Assembly (NCBI GenBank): GCA_023432885.1
Contig: JAEZEU010000223.1
Coordinates: forward strand, 1-19,480
Direction of reading: 5' to 3'
Length of the DNA: 19,480 nt
From: Pseudomonadota bacterium
GTDB taxonomy: Bacteria > Pseudomonadota > Alphaproteobacteria > Rhizobiales > Xanthobacteraceae
Position 1 is the stretch's first letter. Each line of letters starts with the position of its first letter. Made by a program: the position numbers and the translations under genes. The notes under the pieces were generated by a model. It worked only from the letters and a program-made list of their open reading frames with translations, searched no databases and was not told the DNA's origin. Shown piece by piece: positions 9,129-16,733 of the stretch.

Positions 9129-9998
9129 TCACCGCGCAGCACTACGGCCGAACAGGCCATTGGGACGCCAGATCAGGATCGCGATCATGATGGTGTAGAT
9201 CACGAAGGGTCCCATCTTGGGCACGTAATACTTGCCGGCGACGTCGCCGATGCCGAGCAGGAGCGATGCGAGGAACGGCCCGGTGATGCTGGAGGAGCCG
9301 CCGACGGTCACCACGATCAGGAAGTAGATCATGAATTTCAGCGGAAAATAAGGATCGAGCCCGAGGATCTCCGCGCTCAATGCGCCGCCGAGACCGGCAA
9401 GGCCGCAGCCGAACGCGAAGGTAAAGGCGAACACCTGCGGTACATTGATGCCGAGCCCGATCGCCGCGCGCGGATCGTCGACCGCAGCGCGCAGCCGGCT
9501 GCCGAAGCGCGTGCGTGAGAGGATCAGTTGCAGCGCGGCCGTCAGCAGCCCGCAGATCGCGATGATCATCAGACGGTAACGGCCGATCCCGACGCCGAAC
9601 AGGTCGAACTGCCCTTCCAGTGCGGACGGAAGCTTGATGAAGATGCGCGACGACCCCATGATGTAATCGACCGCGGCCACCGACATGAACACCAGGCCGA
9701 CCGAGAACAGCACCTGGTCGAGATGGCTGCGGGTGTAGAGATGGCGATATAGCGTGCGCTCCAGCGCAGCCCCGATCGCGGCGCTGGCGACGAAGGCGAG
9801 CGGAAGCGCGGCAAAAAACGGCCAGCCCTGGTTGTTGACCAGCACGGCACAGATATAGCCACCCGCCATGGCGAAGGCGCCGTGCGCGAGATTAACGAAG
9901 TTCATCAACCCGAGCGTCACCGCCAACCCGCAGGCGAGCACGAACAGCAGCATGCCGTAAGCGACGCCGTCGAACAGGATGGTGAATACGGTGGTCAT
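9129..9998 (-). CDS. livH: Branched-chain-amino-acid-type ABC transporter permease LivH
   Basis: This is the partner permease of LivM in the inner membrane. In its 289 residues are about eight hydrophobic segments. They include the hallmark LGLMNFVNLAHGAFAMAGGY near residues 29-48 and the ATPase-contact loop RTRFGSRLRAAVDDPRAAIG. The C-terminus RPNGLFGR is typical. The ATG at 9998 has no strong ribosome site. The 232-bp gap before it, which holds a palindromic repeat, separates it from the binding-protein gene. Lower expression of the membrane subunits than of the binding protein would fit this arrangement. Confidence 0.93.
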   Translation of the reverse strand: MTTVFTILFDGVAYGMLLFVLACGLAVTLGLMNFVNLAHGAFAMAGGYICAVLVNNQGWPFFAALPLAFVASAAIGAALERTLYRHLYTRSHLDQVLFSVGLVFMSVAAVDYIMGSSRIFIKLPSALEGQFDLFGVGIGRYRLMIIAICGLLTAALQLILSRTRFGSRLRAAVDDPRAAIGLGINVPQVFAFTFAFGCGLAGLGGALSAEILGLDPYFPLKFMIYFLIVVTVGGSSSITGPFLASLLLGIGDVAGKYYVPKMGPFVIYTIMIAILIWRPNGLFGRSAAR

Positions 9999-10046
9999 GA
10001 AGTCAGCTTGGCCAGCGCAGATAGCGACAGGAATTTAGTAGCCGTT

Positions 10047-10155
10047 ATGGCCGGGCTTGTCCCGGCCATCCATGTCTTTCCTCGCAACATCGCCGTCGGA
10101 GGGCGTAGATACCCCGGACACTTGAACGAAGACGCGCTTCGCGCTTATGCCCACG
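10047..10155. repeat. Palindromic intergenic element between binding protein gene and livH
   Basis: It starts with a perfect hairpin: ATGGCCGGG (10047-10055), loop CTTGT, CCCGGCCAT (10061-10069). A partly decayed second half follows, with the small palindromic run AAGACGCGCTTCGCGCTT at about 10131-10148. I recognise the ATGGCCGGG-CTTGT core from memory as a very common Bradyrhizobium repeat, usually followed by a mirror copy that here looks eroded. It lies in the 232-bp gap between the binding-protein gene and livH, a position where REP elements in other bacteria reduce expression of the downstream permease genes. The right boundary is approximate. Confidence 0.6.
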
Positions 10156-10230
10156 CAAGACGAGTTAAGAAACCGAGGCAAGCGGCCCACGATGTGCAAT
10201 TGCCCATCGGCGGCGACGCGCTTTCGCGCC

Positions 10231-11412
10231 TCACTTCTTGGTCTTGCCGGAATCCTTCACCGCCTCGAACGTCGCGAACTCCACATTGTAGAGTTCGCCA
10301 TCCACCTTCTCGACCTTGCGGATATAGATGTTCTGCACGATGTCACGCGTCTCCGGATCGATCGAGATCGGGCCGCGCGGGCTTTCCCACTTCATGCCCT
10401 TCATGGCCTCGACCAGCGCATCGCCATCGGTCTTGCCGCCGGTCTTCTTCAGCGCCTCGTAGATCAGGTGGATGCCGTCATAGCCGCCCACCGCCATGAA
10501 GCCCGGACGGTTGTTGAAGGCCTTCTTGTAGGCGGCGACGAATTCCTTGTTCATCGCCGACGGATGCGCCGCGGAATAGAGGTGCGCCGTGACCGCGCCG
10601 AGCGCGGCGTCGCCCATGTTATTGAGCAGGTCATCGTCCATCACGTCACCGGGGCCGATCACCTTGATGCCGCTCTTGTCGAGGCCGCGCTCGGCATACT
10701 GCTTCATGAAATTGCCGCCCTGACCCGCCGGCACGAATACGAACATGGCGTCCGGCTTGGAATCCTTCATGCGCTGCAGGAACGGCGCGAAGTCGGGATT
10801 GGCAAGCGGCACCTTGACTTCCTCGACGATCTCGCCGCCGCCGGCGGTAAAGTTCTGCTTGAAGAAGTTCAGCGCGTCGTTGCCCGGCGCATAGTCGGAG
10901 GTGAGCGTCGCGACCTTCTTGATGCCGTTCTTGGCGGCCCAGTCGCCGATGATGGTAGAGGATTGCGCAAGCGTGAAGCTGGTACGCACGATATAGGGAG
11001 AACGCTCGGTGATGATCGAAGTGCCCGCCGCCATCACGATCTCGGGGATCTTCGCCTGCGTGGCCAGGGGCGCGGCAGCGAGCGCGGCCGGCGTGACGCC
11101 GAAGCCCGCGATGACGTTGACCTTGTCGTTGACGATCAGTTCCTGCGCGATCCGCTTTGTGTTGTCGGGAACGGCGCCGTCGTCCTTCAGGATGACCTCG
11201 ATCTTCTTGCCGGCGACGGTATCGCCCTTCTGCTGCATGTAGAGCTTGATGGCGTTGTCGATCTGCTTGCCGGTCGAGGCCTGGCCGCCCGTCATCGGCA
11301 CGATGAGACCAATCTTGAAGGTGTCCTGGGCGCAGGCAGGAACGCTGAACAGCGCGGCCAGACTGAATGCGCCGGCAAGCGCGGCGCGGCGGGACCATGT
11401 CGATGTGCGCAC
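10231..11412 (-). CDS. Liv-type ABC transporter periplasmic substrate-binding protein
   Basis: This periplasmic receptor captures the substrate for the LivHMGF importer. A GTG start at 11412 gives 393 residues and is preceded by the strong ribosome site GGAGGAGG. The longer frame to 11565 has no such support and would cross the promoter. The N-terminus is a Sec signal: RR at 8-9, a hydrophobic core AALAGAFSLAALFSV, and probable cleavage after ACA at about 28. The mature part begins with FKIGLIVPMTGG, the first strand of the leucine-binding (Peripla_BP_6) fold, and has full family length. The ligand cannot be read from sequence. The promoter-overlapping palindrome at 11485-11504 suggests control by a dedicated repressor not encoded in this window. 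Confidence 0.9.
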   Translation of the reverse strand: MRTSTWSRRAALAGAFSLAALFSVPACAQDTFKIGLIVPMTGGQASTGKQIDNAIKLYMQQKGDTVAGKKIEVILKDDGAVPDNTKRIAQELIVNDKVNVIAGFGVTPAALAAAPLATQAKIPEIVMAAGTSIITERSPYIVRTSFTLAQSSTIIGDWAAKNGIKKVATLTSDYAPGNDALNFFKQNFTAGGGEIVEEVKVPLANPDFAPFLQRMKDSKPDAMFVFVPAGQGGNFMKQYAERGLDKSGIKVIGPGDVMDDDLLNNMGDAALGAVTAHLYSAAHPSAMNKEFVAAYKKAFNNRPGFMAVGGYDGIHLIYEALKKTGGKTDGDALVEAMKGMKWESPRGPISIDPETRDIVQNIYIRKVEKVDGELYNVEFATFEAVKDSGKTKK

Positions 11413-11484
11413 TTCTTTCCTCCTCCATTGCCTTCGTGGGACCGCCTGACGCGGTTCTTCACGCCTTTTCCAAGCAACCATGTT

Positions 11485-11504
11485 ATTTGTACTATTGTAC
11501 AAAT
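11485..11504. promoter_or_regulatory. Perfect 20-bp palindromic operator-like site
   Basis: ATTTGTAC and GTACAAAT form a perfect inverted repeat with 8-bp arms around a TATT spacer. It is AT-rich within GC-rich surroundings and ends 72 bases upstream of the binding-protein start. The GT...AC spacing fits the loose GntR-family operator pattern; other dimeric repressors are possible. It overlaps the likely -10 element, so it would be well placed to block transcription of the whole liv operon. Confidence 0.6.
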
Positions 11505-11520
11505 CACCAAAACCGGTCAA
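11494..11520 (-). promoter_or_regulatory. Candidate sigma70-type promoter for the liv operon
   Basis: On the minus strand a TTGACC -35 box (11515-11520) is followed after 15 bp by TACAAT (11494-11499). The boxes are good matches but the spacing is about two bases short of ideal. The -10 box lies inside the palindrome. The leader to the GTG start would be about 75 bases. Confidence 0.4.
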
Positions 11521-11756
11521 CAGCAAAAGATTGCCGCGCTCCGGGCAGAACGGCTGCAAAAGCAATGACTTGAGACGAGCCCGCCGATCTCATGTCGTGG
11601 CCTTCAATGCGTCACTCTTCCGCGCCATGCATCGCGGTGAGACCGTCTCAAAGCCGCCGCTAAGAACTCAACGACCGCCCTAGCTTCATTTGGCCGCTGT
11701 TCGGTGGTTTATACAGCTTCATCGGTCCCCCGCAACTTCGAGCGCAAACCAACAAG
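11521..11756. other. Divergent intergenic region
   Basis: This stretch separates the minus-strand liv operon from the plus-strand lipoprotein gene and should hold the promoter of the latter. I could not pick a convincing promoter. TTGGCC and TATACA near 11690-11715 are only 14 bp apart. A short TGAGAC-C-GTCTCA palindrome is at 11638-11650. Nothing else is evident. Confidence 0.35.
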
Positions 11757-12047
11757 ATGCCACCTCGCCTCCGCCAGGCCCTGTTGACGATCGCCATCGT
11801 GACCCAAGCGGGCGGCCTTGCCGGTTGTGGAACAATCAACGAGCGGGTTGCCGCCGGTGTAAGCGATGCTATCCCGGCCTGGGCGGGCGGTTTGCCTGCG
11901 GACGCACCGCCGCGGCCGGGTACCGCGAGATATGATGAGTACATGAAAGAGCGGGAGCGGAGGCGGTTGTTGCCGGCATCAGAGCGGGATGCAACGCCGA
12001 AGAGCGATGAAGCGGGGCCAGAGCAAGGCCGGCACGAAGTTCGCTAG
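11757..12047 (+). CDS. Small predicted lipoprotein
   Basis: The protein has 96 residues. It has a basic start (MPPRLR), a hydrophobic stretch to about residue 20 and a lipobox LAGC with Cys24, so it is probably cleaved by signal peptidase II and lipid-anchored. The mature part has a short hydrophobic patch (IPAWAGGLP), a conserved-looking PPRPGTARYDEYMKERER segment and a charged tail. I recall similar small lipoproteins of unknown function in Bradyrhizobium, from memory only. The ATG at 11757 lacks a strong ribosome site but is the only start that gives the signal peptide. It stands alone, 113 bp before the next plus-strand gene. Confidence 0.7.
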   Translation: MPPRLRQALLTIAIVTQAGGLAGCGTINERVAAGVSDAIPAWAGGLPADAPPRPGTARYDEYMKERERRRLLPASERDATPKSDEAGPEQGRHEVR

Positions 12048-12160
12048 CAATAGCTGCCCCAAAAGTTCTATCGGCCGCAATTCACATCAGGTATCTGCAT
12101 AGCGCTCCAGCGCCGGCACGATCGGCAAGAGAAAAGTTCTGAGCTAAGGACCATCGAAAA

Positions 12161-13033
12161 GTGCAGGCAGAACGACAACCGACCAGTAGCCTTGTGATAG
12201 GCGGCAGCGGTCTCGTCGGTGGATATATTGTCGACCATCTCGTGAAGAACGGCCAGCGCCCGATCGCACTGTCACGTTCCGCACGAAATGATGCTGTCGC
12301 GGAATGGCATTGCGGCGATCTGCAACATGCAGAAGCGCTGAAATTCCCGCCGATCACAACAATTTTCTGCACTGCAGACGCCACCTTGTTGGCGCAAGCC
12401 CTGCCCCATCTGATGCAGCCGGCGCTGAAGCGCCTAGTGGCGTTCAGCTCCACCAGCGTGCTGACGAAGCAGGACACCGAAGTGGCAGCCGAGCGCGCCC
12501 TCATCCAGCGACTGTTGGCAGCCGAGAGGCAGATTGCAACCATCTGCGAGCAGCACGGGATCGGCTGGACCATCTTGCGGCCGACGCTGATCTACGCTGA
12601 GGGCCGCGACACCAACATCACACCGCTGTCACGGCTGATCCGAAGGTTCCGATTCATGCCGCTGGTTGGCGGCGGCCCCGGCCTGCGTCAGCCAGTCCAT
12701 GCCGAGGATCTGGCCATCGCTGCCGTCACCGCTGCGCAAAGCGCCGCCGTGATCAACCGCTTCTACTCCCTGCCGGGTCCCGAGACCATGACCTACCGGG
12801 AAATGATAGGGCGGGTGTTCGACGGCTTGTCCCTGCCGAGACGCTTCGTATCGGTGCCGCCTTGGCTGTGGCGGGCCACTTTCGCGGCCATCAACCCGCT
12901 GTATCCGGACGCCAACGTCGCCATGGGGATCCGCATGATGAAGGACATGACCTTCGATTCCACGCCCGCGAGGCAGGACCTGGGCTGGAGCCCGCGAGGC
13001 TTCCGGCCGGTCTTCGGTACAAGCGCGAAATGA
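12161..13033 (+). CDS. NAD(P)-binding epimerase/dehydratase-like protein (atypical extended SDR)
   Basis: The protein has 290 residues. It starts with a Rossmann nucleotide-binding loop GGSGLVGGY (14-22). After a beta strand ending in AFSSTSV (94-100) it has ILRPTLIY (138-145) and an HAEDLA substrate-domain motif (180-185), all typical of extended short-chain dehydrogenases acting on nucleotide sugars. The usual catalytic YxxxK is not visible after the SS pair, as in the NDUFA9-like branch, so it may bind a nucleotide or sugar without classical catalysis. GTG at 12161 is used, with AAGGA ten bases upstream. It converges on the polysaccharide operon with a 42-bp gap. It may belong functionally with that operon, which is inference. 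Confidence 0.75.
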   Translation: MQAERQPTSSLVIGGSGLVGGYIVDHLVKNGQRPIALSRSARNDAVAEWHCGDLQHAEALKFPPITTIFCTADATLLAQALPHLMQPALKRLVAFSSTSVLTKQDTEVAAERALIQRLLAAERQIATICEQHGIGWTILRPTLIYAEGRDTNITPLSRLIRRFRFMPLVGGGPGLRQPVHAEDLAIAAVTAAQSAAVINRFYSLPGPETMTYREMIGRVFDGLSLPRRFVSVPPWLWRATFAAINPLYPDANVAMGIRMMKDMTFDSTPARQDLGWSPRGFRPVFGTSAK

Positions 13034-13075
13034 GCGGCTGAATCAGCCCATGAGCTCGACGGTCGCCGTCCAAAA

Positions 13076-14281
13076 TCAATCCCGGCGCGCTCGCCCCTCG
13101 CGTGAAGTCACAATCCGCTCCGCGGCCGCGAGAGGCGAAAACATCGCCCGCCCCAGCATCCTGCCGCGCTCGGACATCGACCGGCGCAGGCCATCGTCAT
13201 CTGCAAGCTGTTCGGCCAGACGAGCCAGCTCGGCGACCGAAGTGCCGACATAGACTTTGCCGACCTCGTTCTCCTCAATCAGATGCTGCAGGTCCGTGCC
13301 GGCGTTGACGCGGGCCAGAACCGGCAGCCCATAGTGCATGTAGGAAACGAACTTTCCGGGAATGTTGTGAGTCCGGTGGTCCGGATGAAGCGCGACCATC
13401 CCAACCTGGCATTGTTGAAGCAGGCCGGGTATCTCCAGCGAATCGATCTCGTCGAAGAACAGCACGTTGTCGAGTTCGCGCGAGGTCTTCTCCGCCTGCA
13501 ATCTGGCGAACTCCGAACCGCGCCCGACGAACAGAAAGCCGATATCGTCACGGTGACGCAGCGCGCCGATCAGCTCCATGAAGATATCCATGCCCTGGGC
13601 CACGCCCATATTGCCGATGTAGACGAAGATCTTCCGGCCGGCGAGCGTGGTCTTCCCGACAGCGATGCTGCAGGCCCCGGGCGGCGTTGCAGTGAGCCAA
13701 TTGTGCAGCACCTCCACGCGGCGGCGCGGCGGCCTTTCCCATCCGGCTAGATAGGCGAGATTGGACGGGGTTTGGACCCCGATCACGTCGGCCATCGAAT
13801 ACTGGAAACCGGCGATCGCCTTGAAGAAAAAATAGACCGGCCCTCTTCGCATCAGGCCGAGGTCGACTGCCCATTCGGGAAAGAGGTCGCGCAGGATCAG
13901 ATAGCGCCACGCCTTCGACCTGCGATGCATCGCCACGATCAGCGGGCCGAAGAAGATCGGTGGCGAGTACCATACAAGGAAGTCCCACGGCGCCGCCGCG
14001 AACGGGCTCTTGCGGATGTTGCGATACATCGCAAACGGCAGCCATATCTCGGCTAGCGCCCGACGCACCATGGATGGGGACCGCGTCGCGGGTGCACCGA
14101 CCCGCAGCACCTCGACACCGTCGAGCCGGTCTATCTCCCACCGCTTGCCCGACAATTGCGAAGGCACGATCACGACCGGACGATGCCCGAGGGCCGTGAA
14201 CTGCTGCGCGAGATCGCGAAGCTGAACCGCTGCGGACGTTCGCAGCGGCGGATAGTCGCTCGAGATCAGGGCGATCAGCAT
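13076..14281 (-). CDS. wbuB: WbuB-like family 4 glycosyltransferase (predicted L-amino-sugar transferase)
   Basis: This GT-B fold transferase has 401 residues. It opens with MLIALISSDYPPLRTSAAVQ, the N-terminal acceptor-domain motif. It has LILRDLFPEWAVDLGL (128-143) and FQYSMADVIGVQTPSNLAYL (159-178), which I recognise as WbuB/WcaI-type features. The donor domain includes FVYIGNMGVAQGMD (219-232) and a C-terminal NIPGKFVSYMHYGLPVLA segment (306-323). Enterobacterial WbuB adds L-fucosamine in O-antigen clusters that carry fnlABC, matching the neighbours here. The ATG at 14281 starts two bases after the stop of the epimerase gene. The longer open frame upstream is a shadow of that gene. The exact donor sugar is inferred. 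Confidence 0.85.
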   Translation of the reverse strand: MLIALISSDYPPLRTSAAVQLRDLAQQFTALGHRPVVIVPSQLSGKRWEIDRLDGVEVLRVGAPATRSPSMVRRALAEIWLPFAMYRNIRKSPFAAAPWDFLVWYSPPIFFGPLIVAMHRRSKAWRYLILRDLFPEWAVDLGLMRRGPVYFFFKAIAGFQYSMADVIGVQTPSNLAYLAGWERPPRRRVEVLHNWLTATPPGACSIAVGKTTLAGRKIFVYIGNMGVAQGMDIFMELIGALRHRDDIGFLFVGRGSEFARLQAEKTSRELDNVLFFDEIDSLEIPGLLQQCQVGMVALHPDHRTHNIPGKFVSYMHYGLPVLARVNAGTDLQHLIEENEVGKVYVGTSVAELARLAEQLADDDGLRRSMSERGRMLGRAMFSPLAAAERIVTSREGRARRD

Positions 14282-14283
14282 GC

Positions 14284-15366
14284 TCAGAAGAAGTTGGTGA
14301 TCTTGGTCCGGATTGCATTCACGACCACGGCCGAAGGCGAGTAGTCCTCCTCGAATTCGTAGCGCGCACTCCAGGGCAGGCTGACGGCGAGCGTCACCGC
14401 CTCGACGATGTTCTCCGCCTCCATGCCGGAGACGATGGTGGCGCCACTCTCCAGCGTTTCCATGCGTTCGGTCGCCATGCGCAGGCTGACATTCGGTACC
14501 TTGTAGAAGAGCCCCTCCTCCGCTGCGGTTCCGGAATCCGACAGCACGCAATACGACTGCTTGAGCAGCTGGTTGAAGTCGTAAAAGCCCAGCGGCGGCA
14601 TGATCCGGATATTCGGCGGCACCGTGATGTTCTTGAACTTGCTGGTGGTGCGCGGATGCATCGGGAAGATGATCTCGCGCTTCAGCCGCTGATTGAGGAT
14701 GCCAAGCGCCTGGAAGATGTTAGCGAGATTCTGGGGATCGTCGACATTCTCGCTGCGGTGCGCCGTCACCAGGACGTAATTCTTCGGCTCGAGCTGGAGC
14801 CGCTTCAGGATGTCGCTGCGCTCGATCTCGGGGGCGAACGCGCGCATCGCCTCGAAGGTGGTGTTGCCGGTCACGATGATCTTGGAGGGATGGATGCCCT
14901 CGCGCAGCAGGTTCTCGCGGTGATACTGGTTGTAAGGCAGCAGGATGTTGCTGATGTGGTCGATCAGGATACGGTTGCGCTGCTCCGGCATGCGGCGATC
15001 CCAGGCGCGCAGGCCCGCTTCCATGTGGAATATCTTGATGCCGCGGTGCGCGGCCGGCAGCACGCTGAGGCCGCTGTAGGTGTCCCCGAGGATCAGAAGC
15101 GCATCCGGCTTCTCCTTCTCCATCAGAGCATCCGACTTGCGGATAACATCGGCAACCTCGGGCCCGTAGCCGGAAGTATCGATGTCGAGCTCATAATCGG
15201 GCTTGCGCAGCCTCAGGTCCTTGAAGAAGAAGTCGCGCAGCTCCGGCGTGAAATTCTGGCCGGTGTGAACCATGATGTGCTCGAAATTGAGCTCGTCGAG
15301 CTTCTTGAGCGTCGCCCACATCTTGATCATTTCGGGACGCGTTCCGAAAATCGACATCACTTTCAT
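14284..15366 (-). CDS. fnlC: UDP-HexNAc C2 epimerase (WecB/FnlC/WbjD-type)
   Basis: The 360-residue cytoplasmic enzyme is of the non-hydrolysing UDP-GlcNAc 2-epimerase family. GTRPEMIK is at 8-15, and the expected active-site residues are visible: Asp95 in LGDTYS, Glu116 in HMEAGLR, Glu128 in MPEQRN and His203 in TAHRSEN. SDSGTAAEE (276-284) binds the UDP phosphates in this family. GQNFTPELRDFFFKDL and KPDYELD look closer to the FnlC/WbjD/CapG branch, which inverts C2 of UDP-L-6-deoxy-HexNAc, than to plain WecB. The neighbouring CapE-type gene supports that. The ATG at 15366 has a weak GGAAC site. Confidence 0.85.
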   Translation of the reverse strand: MKVMSIFGTRPEMIKMWATLKKLDELNFEHIMVHTGQNFTPELRDFFFKDLRLRKPDYELDIDTSGYGPEVADVIRKSDALMEKEKPDALLILGDTYSGLSVLPAAHRGIKIFHMEAGLRAWDRRMPEQRNRILIDHISNILLPYNQYHRENLLREGIHPSKIIVTGNTTFEAMRAFAPEIERSDILKRLQLEPKNYVLVTAHRSENVDDPQNLANIFQALGILNQRLKREIIFPMHPRTTSKFKNITVPPNIRIMPPLGFYDFNQLLKQSYCVLSDSGTAAEEGLFYKVPNVSLRMATERMETLESGATIVSGMEAENIVEAVTLAVSLPWSARYEFEEDYSPSAVVVNAIRTKITNFF

Positions 15367-15417
15367 TAGTGTGTTCCGTGCTGGCTATGTTGAACGGCAA
15401 GTCCTGAAAATGCGCTA

Positions 15418-16686
15418 TCAGTTCCCAGGCGGCGGGAAAATCGAAACCTTGGGCAACGGCAGGATCATCTTGCCGCCACCTGCGAGGTAGCCGGCATTCC
15501 GCCTGCGGATTTCCTCGAAGAAGCTCCAGGCGAAGATGAGGAGGTAGTCCGGCGGATTGCCGTGCTGCAGGACCGCGCTCGGAAAGATCAGGAAATGCGA
15601 TTTCGGCGTGCAGTAGCCTGCCTTGGCCGGCGCATCATCGATCATGTACTCCAGATGCGTGTGATTGATCCCGCAATACTGGATCATGGTATTGGCCCGG
15701 CCCGAGGCGCCGTAGCCCGCGATCCGCTTGCCCTCGCCGCGCAGCCGGTTCAGGAGCAAGATCAGTTCGCTTCGGTGAGCCGCGACCGTCTCGGAGAATT
15801 TCTGGAACGTCTCGTAGCGGTCGAAGCCGCGCTGCCGTTCTGTCGCCTCGAGCGCCTTCACCGCCGGCGATACCGAGGCCGCGTGCCTGGAGCCCCTCTT
15901 GCAGGCATAGAAACGGATCGATCCGGCATGGATCGGGATCGGCTTGATGTCGAAGACCATCATGCCGTGCCGTGCCAGATGATTGATGGCCGAGAGCAGC
16001 GAGTAATAATACAGGTGCTCGTGGTAGATCATGTCGTACTGCAGCTCGTCGATCACCTTGCCAAGATAGTGCACCTCGAAGGCGAAAACGCCGTCCTCAT
16101 GCAGCGCCGCGGCCACCGCCCGCGTCGTGCCCTGGATGTCGGGGATGTGGGCATAGACGTTGTTGGCCATGATGAGATCGACCTTGCCGTGCTCCGCCAC
16201 GACGCGTCGGGCAACATCTTCCGTGAAATAGTCGTTGACCACTGTGATGCGGGGATCGTCGATGGTGGCGACCACGTTGGAGGCGGGATCGACGCCGATC
16301 ACGGTGCGGATGCCCTGGTCGGCCAGCGGACGCAGCAGCACGCCGTCATTGCAGCCGAATTCGAGCACGGTCGCGCGGCCCGGATCGAGGAAGCGCCGCG
16401 TTACCTCTCCCGCATATTCCCTGAAGTGATCGCGCAAGGTGCCGATCGAGGAAGAGAAGTAGAAATAATCCTTGAACATCACGTCGGCCGGCACCTTGTC
16501 GGTCACCTGCACCGCGTAGCAATCGTGGCAGAAATGCAAGCGCATCGGGAACGTCCGCTCGGCGGCGAACTGCTCGGGCTTGAGAAACGCGCCGGCGAGT
16601 CCGACCTCTCCGAAGTCCATGACCAGGCCCAGCCTGCTGCTGTCGCAGAAAGCACACACCGGGTGGTCCGCAACGGGCGCGTTCAT
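15418..16686 (-). CDS. TylCIII-type sugar C-methyltransferase
   Basis: The protein has 422 residues in three parts. An N-terminal zinc-binding segment has CAFC (11-14) and CHDC (53-56). A SAM-binding domain has EFGCNDG (109-115). The C-terminal domain has a glycine-rich GYGASGRANT (324-333). This is the layout of NDP-sugar C-methyltransferases such as TylCIII and TcaB9. YHEHLYYYS (221-229) matches the Tyr, Glu and His residues linked to catalysis in TcaB9. Family members usually methylate C3 or C5 of a 4-keto-6-deoxy sugar. The ATG at 16686 puts the zinc motif near the N-terminus. An alternative start at 16734 forms a TGATG overlap with the upstream stop and adds 16 residues. Its place between the dehydratase and the C2 epimerase suggests it acts on a sugar made by this operon. 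Confidence 0.83.
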   Translation of the reverse strand: MNAPVADHPVCAFCDSSRLGLVMDFGEVGLAGAFLKPEQFAAERTFPMRLHFCHDCYAVQVTDKVPADVMFKDYFYFSSSIGTLRDHFREYAGEVTRRFLDPGRATVLEFGCNDGVLLRPLADQGIRTVIGVDPASNVVATIDDPRITVVNDYFTEDVARRVVAEHGKVDLIMANNVYAHIPDIQGTTRAVAAALHEDGVFAFEVHYLGKVIDELQYDMIYHEHLYYYSLLSAINHLARHGMMVFDIKPIPIHAGSIRFYACKRGSRHAASVSPAVKALEATERQRGFDRYETFQKFSETVAAHRSELILLLNRLRGEGKRIAGYGASGRANTMIQYCGINHTHLEYMIDDAPAKAGYCTPKSHFLIFPSAVLQHGNPPDYLLIFAWSFFEEIRRRNAGYLAGGGKMILPLPKVSIFPPPGN

Positions 16687-16733
16687 CTGATGTCGTTTCC
16701 CTGTTCCAACCGTCGGGTGATGGCGCGATGCCA

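Noticed and set aside
10147..11568. Plus-strand open frame of 473 codons opposite the binding-protein gene
   Set aside because: The minus strand encodes a clear signal peptide and a leucine-binding fold. The opposite frame has no recognisable motif.
11638..11650. TGAGAC-C-GTCTCA palindrome
   Set aside because: It is only 6-bp arms with a one-base centre, not positioned against a recognisable promoter, and could be chance.
13036..13070. Two short palindromes between the convergent genes as a bidirectional terminator
   Set aside because: GGCTG-AAT-CAGCC and GACGG-TCG-CCGTC each give only 5-bp stems with no T tract on either side, so they are too weak to call as terminators.
14282..14551. Extended N-terminus of the glycosyltransferase frame
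   Set aside because: The added residues are a shadow of the overlapping C2-epimerase gene. The true GT-B N-terminus starts at the ATG at 14281.
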